From Actinomycetales bacterium (GTDB taxonomy: Bacteria > Actinomycetota > Actinomycetes > Actinomycetales > JAHECE01): a stretch of DNA of 13,175 nucleotides. Positions 8,911-13,175 of the stretch are shown here, piece after piece (the stretch's first letter is position 1; each line of letters opens with the position of its first letter). The stretch lies in contig JAHECE010000049.1 in the NCBI GenBank assembly GCA_024641895.1, positions 1 to 13,175 of the forward strand, in the 5' to 3' direction. Position numbers and translations under genes: made by a program. The notes below the pieces were generated by a model that was not told where the DNA came from, searched no databases, and saw only the letters and a program-made list of their open reading frames with translations.

Positions 8911-10194
8911 TCAGTCGGTCACCGGACGCCTCACCGCGGAGGCCAGCCGGTCGACCGATGCCTGGGCTGCCCTGCCGGCCCGTCTCGCCAGCCGGTGGCT
9001 CGGCATCTCGATCCACCGGGTGAAGAGCACCGCCAGGCCGAGACTGAGCGCCACGGCCAGGGCGCTGATCCACCCAACGGGCAGGTCGGGCATCAGGTGG
9101 AACGAGCCGAGGACGATCGCCTCGTGCACGAGGTACAGGCTGAACGAGATCTTGCCGAGCCACCGCGGGACCGCACGCTCGAGCATCCTCTTGACCGGTC
9201 CGAAGAAGCCGGCGACCAGCACGATGAGGACTACGCCCACCAGCGAGTCAAGGCCTGGTCCTGGCTCGACCGGAGCCGCCTGCGCGCGATCCAGGACCAG
9301 CCAGTGTCGGATGGTGAGCATGGCGCCGACCAGGCCGAGCAGGCTCCAGGCCGTCGTCGAGACCCAGCCCGGCCGTGGCCGCTCGACGAACCGTGCCAGC
9401 GGCTCCCAGATCACGGCGAGCAGGGCGCCGATCCCGAAGACACCGAGGTAGTAGGCGGCGTTCTCGTTCCCGTACCAGCCAAAGGCGATGACACCCGAGA
9501 CGAGCGCGGTCGCCGCGACGGCCGCAACCCATGACCGGCGAGCCAGGAGAGCGAGGCCCACGTACACGGGTAGCAGGAGGGAGAACTTGACCTCCCACTC
9601 CAGGGACCAGAGGGGGCTGAGCGTTCGCGATACACCGTTGACCAGGGTGACGTCCTTGACCAGGCCCTCAGCCGTGAACGCCGCGGGGCGCGCCGCCACC
9701 CATGCACTCTGCGTCACCTCGGGCAGACGCGGGGCGACAGCGATCGTTGCCGCCGCGAAGCCGATCGCGGCAATGACCGGGACGTAGAGCCGGATGACGC
9801 GCCTCGGGTAGTAGGCCACCCAGGAGAAACCCGTGCGCAGCGCCGGCATCGTCAGCACGACCCCCGACAGCACGAAGAAGAGCAGGACGGCCTCCGGTCC
9901 GGCCCAGAACAGGTGCAGCGGCGAGTAGGTCAACAGCCATTCCAGGCCACCGGACCGGGTCACCGCTGTGCTCGGCTCGTAGTACGCATCGGCGAGTGCC
10001 GGAACCAGCAGCAGCGCGTGATGGATCACGACGACCAGGGCGGCGACTCCTCGGAGGCCGTCCAGGGCCGTCAACCGCTTCGTCGAACCGCTCGGCGATC
10101 CTGCCGCGCCCCCTTCGCGCGGGGCCGACCGTCCGCGGGGAGCTGTCGGATCCCGACGAGCCCCAGCACGTTCGGAGATCGCCTGGCTTATCAC
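8911..10194 (-). CDS. Acyltransferase family 3 (OafA/YrhL-like) membrane protein
   Basis: The product is a 427-residue multi-pass protein. After a polar, Arg/Gly/Ser-rich N-terminus (1-40) come the family marks: LDGLRGVAALVVVIHH (44-59), FFVLSG (106-111), PRRVIRLYVP (130-139), PLWSLEWEVKFSLLLP (194-209) and ISFSLYLVHE (349-358). About ten membrane segments can be counted. Members move acyl groups such as acetyl onto sugars, peptidoglycan or lipids at the membrane. No C-terminal SGNH domain is present, so this is the membrane-only type; the acceptor cannot be told. The start is GTG 10194: an in-frame TGA lies two codons upstream and no other ATG or GTG precedes the conserved domain. There is no Shine-Dalgarno, but TAGCCT ends six bases before the GTG, suggesting a leaderless mRNA. 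It may be an accessory gene. Confidence 0.9.
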   Translation of the reverse strand: MISQAISERAGARRDPTAPRGRSAPREGGAAGSPSGSTKRLTALDGLRGVAALVVVIHHALLLVPALADAYYEPSTAVTRSGGLEWLLTYSPLHLFWAGPEAVLLFFVLSGVVLTMPALRTGFSWVAYYPRRVIRLYVPVIAAIGFAAATIAVAPRLPEVTQSAWVAARPAAFTAEGLVKDVTLVNGVSRTLSPLWSLEWEVKFSLLLPVYVGLALLARRSWVAAVAATALVSGVIAFGWYGNENAAYYLGVFGIGALLAVIWEPLARFVERPRPGWVSTTAWSLLGLVGAMLTIRHWLVLDRAQAAPVEPGPGLDSLVGVVLIVLVAGFFGPVKRMLERAVPRWLGKISFSLYLVHEAIVLGSFHLMPDLPVGWISALAVALSLGLAVLFTRWIEMPSHRLARRAGRAAQASVDRLASAVRRPVTD

Positions 10195-10200
10195 GATTCA

Positions 10201-10206
10201 AGGCTA
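10201..10206 (-). promoter_or_regulatory. Candidate -10 of the acyltransferase gene, leaderless
   Basis: TAGCCT on the minus strand is separated by TGAATC from the start GTG at 10194. Because an in-frame TGA sits inside that spacer and no Shine-Dalgarno exists, a leaderless start is the simplest reading. No -35 consensus is seen. Confidence 0.45.
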
Positions 10207-10339
10207 CGGGTGGGTGCCAGGGCGGCGCACTGTGACCTTCGTCGCCACGCCGGGCGAACGCCGAGTGCCGAGCGAAGGCGGCAACCTGGGGGCCCCGGGG
10301 AGAGCCCACACCTGGTGGACGCTCGCCCCTTCCCTGGCC
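10207..10339. other. Region upstream of the acyltransferase gene
   Basis: This part of the 254-base gap between the acyltransferase and aspS holds no convincing gene. A few short GC-rich palindromes (such as GGGGCCCC near 10290) are visible, but none has a recognisable regulator signature. Confidence 0.5.
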
Positions 10340-10395
10340 CGAACGCATCGTGTGTCGGCGCTAGACGCCGGCTGGGCCGACACACGATGCGTTCG
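10340..10395 (-). terminator. Long inverted repeat after aspS, probable terminator or REP-like element
   Basis: Exact 20-base arms, CGAACGCATCGTGTGTCGGC (10340-10359) and its reverse complement (10376-10395), flank a 16-base spacer. One more pair and a bulged GG/CC extend the stem outward. It lies 54-109 bases beyond the aspS stop. No T-run follows. The arms have more A and T than the flanks, which is unusual for a local GC-rich terminator and leaves open a mobile or REP-like origin. Confidence 0.6.
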
Positions 10396-10449
10396 GCCGG
10401 GGTGCCGGTGGCGGGGCCGGGGTGCCGGTGGCGGGGCCGGGGTGCCGGT
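10395..10449. repeat. 20-bp tandem repeat, 2.75 copies, touching the aspS stop codon
   Basis: The unit GGCCGGGGTGCCGGTGGCGG occurs at 10395-10414 and 10415-10434, with 15 bases of a third copy ending at 10449. The copies are identical. The last base belongs to the aspS stop codon and the first overlaps the inverted repeat. A 20-base unit does not keep a reading frame, so it is non-coding. Confidence 0.92.
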
Positions 10450-12254
10450 CAGCGCGCCGCCGCGACCTCGTCCTGGCCGGTGCCCGCCGACTGCTGCTTG
10501 GGCACGAAGTCGACCCCGGCCTCCTTGCGTTGCTGCGCGGTGATAGGGGCGGGAGCCTTGGTCAACGGGTCGTAGCCGCCGCCCGACTTGGGGAAGGCGA
10601 TGACCTCGCGGATCGACTCCGCACCGGTGAGCAGCGCGACGATGCGGTCCCAGCCGAACGCGATCCCGCCGTGCGGCGGCGCACCGTAGGCGAAGGCGTC
10701 GAGCAGGAAGCCGAACTTCTCACGCGCCTCCTCCTGCCCGATCCCCATGATCGCGAACACGCGCTCCTGCACGTCACGACGGTGGATACGGATCGAGCCA
10801 CCGCCGATCTCGTTGCCGTTGCAGACGATGTCGTAGGCATAGGCCAGGGCCTCCCCGGGATGCGACTCGAACCGGTCGATCCAGTCCGGGGTCGGCGACG
10901 TGAAGGCGTGGTGCACGGCCGTCCACGCGCCGCCACCGACCGCGACGTCGTCGTCCTCGCCGGTCGGCTTGAACAAGGGCGCGTCGACGACCCACACGAA
11001 CGCCCACGCGCCTTCGTCGATCAGTCCGCAACGCCTCGCGATCTCGAGCCGCGCGGCACCGAGCAACGGCCGGGCCTCGGACGGCTTCCCGGCGGCGAAG
11101 AAGATCGCGTCGCCCGGCTCGGCGCCGACGGCGTCGGCGAGGTCGTCGCGCTCGGCGTCGCTGAGGTTCTTCGCCACGGGGCCACCCAGCTCACCGTCCG
11201 TCCCCACGGTCACGTACGCCAGGCCCCTGGCACCGCGTTGCTTGGCCCACTCCTGCCAGGCGTCGAACTGGCGCCGTGGCTGCGACGCGCCGCCGGGCAT
11301 CACGACGGCGCCCACGTAGGGAGCCTGGAAGACCCGGAAGGGCGTCCCGGCGAAGTACTCGGTGAGCTCGGTCAGCTCGTTGCCGAAGCGCAGGTCGGGC
11401 TTGTCCGTGCCGAAGCGCCGCATCGCGTCGGCGTACGTCATCCGCGGGATAGGAGTCGCGATGGTCTGGCCCGTCAGTGCCCACAGCTCGCCGAGGATCT
11501 CCTCGGAGACCGCGATCACGTCGTCCTGGTCGACGAAGCTCATCTCGACGTCGAGCTGGGTGAACTCCGGCTGCCGGTCGGCTCGGAAGTCCTCGTCCCG
11601 GTAGCACCGGGCGATCTGGTAGTACCGCTCGAGCCCGGCGACCATGAGAAGCTGCTTGAAGAGCTGCGGGGACTGCGGCAACGCGTACCAGGAGCCGGGT
11701 GCCAGTCGTGCCGGCACCACGAAGTCGCGGGCGCCCTCCGGCGTGGACCTCGTGAGCGTCGGCGTCTCCACCTCGACGAAGTCGCGGGCGTCCAGCACCC
11801 GCCGCGCCGCGGCGTTGACCTTCGCGCGCAGCCGCAGCGCGCGCGACGGCTCCGCGCGGCGCAGGTCGAGGTAGCGGTGCCGGAGCCGGACCTCCTCGCC
11901 GACTGCGAGGGACTCCTCGGCGGCGGCCGAGACCTGGAACGGCAGCGGCGCGGCCTCGTTGAGGACGACGACGTCGGCTGCGAGCACCTCGATGTCGCCC
12001 GTCTCGAGCGCGGGGTTCTCGTTGCCCTCGGGTCGAGGTGCGACCTCGCCCGTCACCTGGAGCACGTACTCGTTGCGCAGGCCGTGCGCCACCGCCTCGT
12101 CCCGGATGACGACCTGCACGATGCCGGAGGCGTCCCGCAGATCGATGAAGGCGACGCCCCCGTGGTCTCGCCGGCGGTCGACCCAGCCGGCCAGCGTGAT
12201 GGCGGTACCGGCGTCGTCGGCCCGCAATGAACCGGCGGTGTGGGTGCGGAGCAC
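10449..12254 (-). CDS. aspS: Aspartyl-tRNA synthetase, probably non-discriminating (Asp/Asn)
   Basis: From GTG 12254 the product has 601 residues, the normal length for a bacterial AspRS. The N-terminal anticodon-binding OB fold (1-105) contains GWVDRRRDHGGVAFIDLRD (23-41). The class II core has motif 2 RDEDFRADRQPEFTQLDVE (219-237) and motif 3 GGIAFGWDR (529-537), with the bacterial GAD insertion (about 285-415) between them. His31, and Gly77 in the EGNEN stretch, align where E. coli AspRS has Leu and Lys. His and Gly there mark enzymes that charge both tRNA-Asp and tRNA-Asn, the latter corrected by GatCAB. GTG 12254 is preferred because AAGGA lies six bases upstream and the conserved N-terminus starts there; GTG 12299 would add 15 residues. 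The gene is probably transcribed alone. Confidence 0.97.
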   Translation of the reverse strand: MLRTHTAGSLRADDAGTAITLAGWVDRRRDHGGVAFIDLRDASGIVQVVIRDEAVAHGLRNEYVLQVTGEVAPRPEGNENPALETGDIEVLAADVVVLNEAAPLPFQVSAAAEESLAVGEEVRLRHRYLDLRRAEPSRALRLRAKVNAAARRVLDARDFVEVETPTLTRSTPEGARDFVVPARLAPGSWYALPQSPQLFKQLLMVAGLERYYQIARCYRDEDFRADRQPEFTQLDVEMSFVDQDDVIAVSEEILGELWALTGQTIATPIPRMTYADAMRRFGTDKPDLRFGNELTELTEYFAGTPFRVFQAPYVGAVVMPGGASQPRRQFDAWQEWAKQRGARGLAYVTVGTDGELGGPVAKNLSDAERDDLADAVGAEPGDAIFFAAGKPSEARPLLGAARLEIARRCGLIDEGAWAFVWVVDAPLFKPTGEDDDVAVGGGAWTAVHHAFTSPTPDWIDRFESHPGEALAYAYDIVCNGNEIGGGSIRIHRRDVQERVFAIMGIGQEEAREKFGFLLDAFAYGAPPHGGIAFGWDRIVALLTGAESIREVIAFPKSGGGYDPLTKAPAPITAQQRKEAGVDFVPKQQSAGTGQDEVAAAR

Positions 12255-12260
12255 GGGGTT

Positions 12261-12265
12261 TCCTT
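12261..12265 (-). promoter_or_regulatory. Shine-Dalgarno that decides the aspS start
   Basis: AAGGA on the minus strand lies six bases before GTG 12254 and after the alternative GTG 12299, so it supports the shorter 601-residue product. Confidence 0.7.
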
Positions 12266-12316
12266 CCGGGGACGTCCTCTTGTCTGGCGCCTCCGGCACG
12301 CGGCGACGCCCGGACG

Positions 12317-12322
12317 ATCGTA
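12317..12322 (-). promoter_or_regulatory. Candidate -10 element of aspS
   Basis: TACGAT on the minus strand fits TANNNT and lies 62 bases before the aspS GTG, in the gap after the GTPase-like gene. No -35 match is evident; the expected position falls next to a GC hairpin. Confidence 0.35.
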
Positions 12323-12340
12323 GTCAGTCCGCCACGCCCC

Positions 12341-12355
12341 GGGCCGCCACGGCCC
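12341..12355 (-). terminator. Stem-loop after the GTPase-like gene
   Basis: GGGCCG-TGG-CGGCCC forms a 6-bp stem with a 3-base loop, about 75 bases past the stop at 12429 and just upstream of the aspS -10 candidate. No T-run follows. Confidence 0.4.
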
Positions 12356-12428
12356 TCCCTCGCGTCCGGCCGGCCTCAGGGTGCGCTCGGCCCACCGTTC
12401 AACCGACGACCGTCGTTCCGGCCCGGCG

Positions 12429-13175
12429 TCAGTCCGCGCCGGCTCGCCGCGCGGCGGACGTCACGCGGACGCACCGGTCCACCTCGGCGGTCACCGGCGC
12501 GATCACGACGTCGTCCGCGACCCGCCCGACCGACTCCTGCAGCCGATGGCGCACCTTTCGACTGCGCCGGGCGGCTCCGACCCGCGCCGCGAGCCCGCTG
12601 ATGAGGGCGACGAGCAGTCCCAGCAGGGTCCCGCCGAGGGCGAGCGCCGTCGGCCACGGAACGGGGCCGAGCTCGGGCAACGGCAGCTCGGGCAGCTTGA
12701 GGTAGCCGACGACGGCGATCACGGCGAGCCAGAGCACCCCTGCCAGCGCGAGGGCCAGGAAGATCCACTGCAGCGCTCCCACCAGCCGCCACCACCGCGG
12801 GGTGCGCGCCGTGTCCAGGCGCGTGGAGACGACTGCCTGGTCCAGTGCGTCGCCGAGGTCGGCAGCGGCCGCCACCGCTGTCGACCGGATCGACGTGCGC
12901 CACGGTTCCGCGGCGCCCGCGCTGGCGGCCTGGCCGAGGGCGCGTACCGCGCCGTCCACGCGCGAACGCTGGACAGCGGTGGGACGCGGTCGGGAGGAGC
13001 GCACCAGCGTCGGTTCGACGACCTCGCGGCTCAGTCCGAGCCGGCGCAGCGGGTCGGCCTTGATCCGCGCGATCCACCGCGTGGGCGGCCAGCCCGTCGC
13101 AGCCCTCGCCCTCTTCCGGTAGGACTGCGCGACGGCGTCCGCGACTGCCTCGACGCCGGCGGCCTCGGCCAGGAC
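12429..13175 (-). CDS. C-terminal part of a two-transmembrane, probable dynamin-like/YfjP-type GTPase, N-terminus off the right edge
   Basis: The frame is open to the window edge, so 248 residues of a larger protein are present. Reading from the edge it has VLAEAAGVEAVADAVAQSYRKR, then ATGWPPTRWIARIKADPLRRLGL, an alpha-helical stretch, two membrane segments (WWRLVGALQWIFLALALAGV onward, and WPTALALGGTLLGLLVALI) and a basic helical tail with RHRLQESVGRVADDVVIAPV. This resembles the C-terminal half of actinobacterial membrane-associated GTPases often encoded as pairs. The G-domain would lie beyond the edge, so GTP binding cannot be confirmed here. A GTG at 13004 could be mistaken for a start, but conserved-looking sequence continues upstream of it with no stop. 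It is followed by a stem-loop and then aspS. Confidence 0.65.
   Translation of the reverse strand, partial: VLAEAAGVEAVADAVAQSYRKRARAATGWPPTRWIARIKADPLRRLGLSREVVEPTLVRSSRPRPTAVQRSRVDGAVRALGQAASAGAAEPWRTSIRSTAVAAAADLGDALDQAVVSTRLDTARTPRWWRLVGALQWIFLALALAGVLWLAVIAVVGYLKLPELPLPELGPVPWPTALALGGTLLGLLVALISGLAARVGAARRSRKVRHRLQESVGRVADDVVIAPVTAEVDRCVRVTSAARRAGAD

Noticed and set aside
8859..10194. Plus-strand continuation of the MMPL frame region as a further gene
   Set aside because: Open plus-strand frames here are shadows of the acyltransferase gene, which has clear family motifs on the minus strand.
10395..10449. CRISPR-like repeats
   Set aside because: Units of 20 bases are directly adjacent with no unique spacers, and no cas gene is near.
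10422..12230. Long plus-strand open frame opposite aspS
   Set aside because: Shadow of aspS; low-complexity Arg/Val/Asp-rich translation with no recognisable family.
10254..12299. AspRS starting at GTG 12299
   Set aside because: The 15 extra residues are not typical of AspRS, and the Shine-Dalgarno AAGGA lies between that GTG and GTG 12254.
12429..13004. Stand-alone 191-residue membrane protein starting at GTG 13004
   Set aside because: The frame stays open to the right edge, and the upstream residues look like part of the same protein, so the GTG is internal.

Overview
The window is about 13 kb of very GC-rich, densely coding bacterial DNA. Codons mostly end in G or C, and starts without a Shine-Dalgarno often have a TANNNT hexamer just upstream. 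Together with the gene order (rarA, rpsD, DUF948, DUF6167, alaS, ruvX, with aspS and a GTPase nearby) this points to a high-GC actinobacterium. Micrococcales, perhaps a Cellulomonas relative, is the best guess; this is an inference from gene order and protein character, not a database match. No rRNA, tRNA, CRISPR array, insertion sequence, phage gene or toxin-antitoxin pair is visible.

Left block (1-4827, all minus strand, read right to left): rpsD (ribosomal protein S4) is followed by a perfect 16-bp stem-loop terminator. A new -10-like element then precedes the unit DUF948, DUF6167, alaS, ruvX. DUF948 and DUF6167 overlap by four bases (ATGA). alaS and DUF948 carry nearly the same leader (hairpin plus ACGTT box). 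ruvX runs off the left edge. Region 4828-5133 has no gene: it holds the rpsD promoter and leader, a 16-bp tandem duplication and a possible rarA terminator.

Middle block: rarA (minus) and an MMPL-family membrane transporter (plus) diverge from a 116-bp region that contains an inverted repeat. The MMPL gene converges on an acyltransferase-3 membrane protein (minus). These two envelope genes sit between housekeeping genes and look like the accessory part of the window.

Right block: aspS (minus) has residues typical of a non-discriminating Asp/Asx-tRNA synthetase. It is followed by a 20-bp tandem repeat (2.75 copies) and a long inverted repeat. Upstream of aspS is the C-terminal part of a two-transmembrane protein, probably a dynamin-like or 50S-type GTPase, cut by the right edge.

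The common theme is translation (S4, AlaRS, AspRS) and replication or recombination upkeep (RarA, RuvX). I see no clear new multi-gene system. The most interesting signals are regulatory: the shared alaS/DUF948 leader, the rpsD leader, several GTG starts placed as leaderless starts, and the repeat cluster after aspS.
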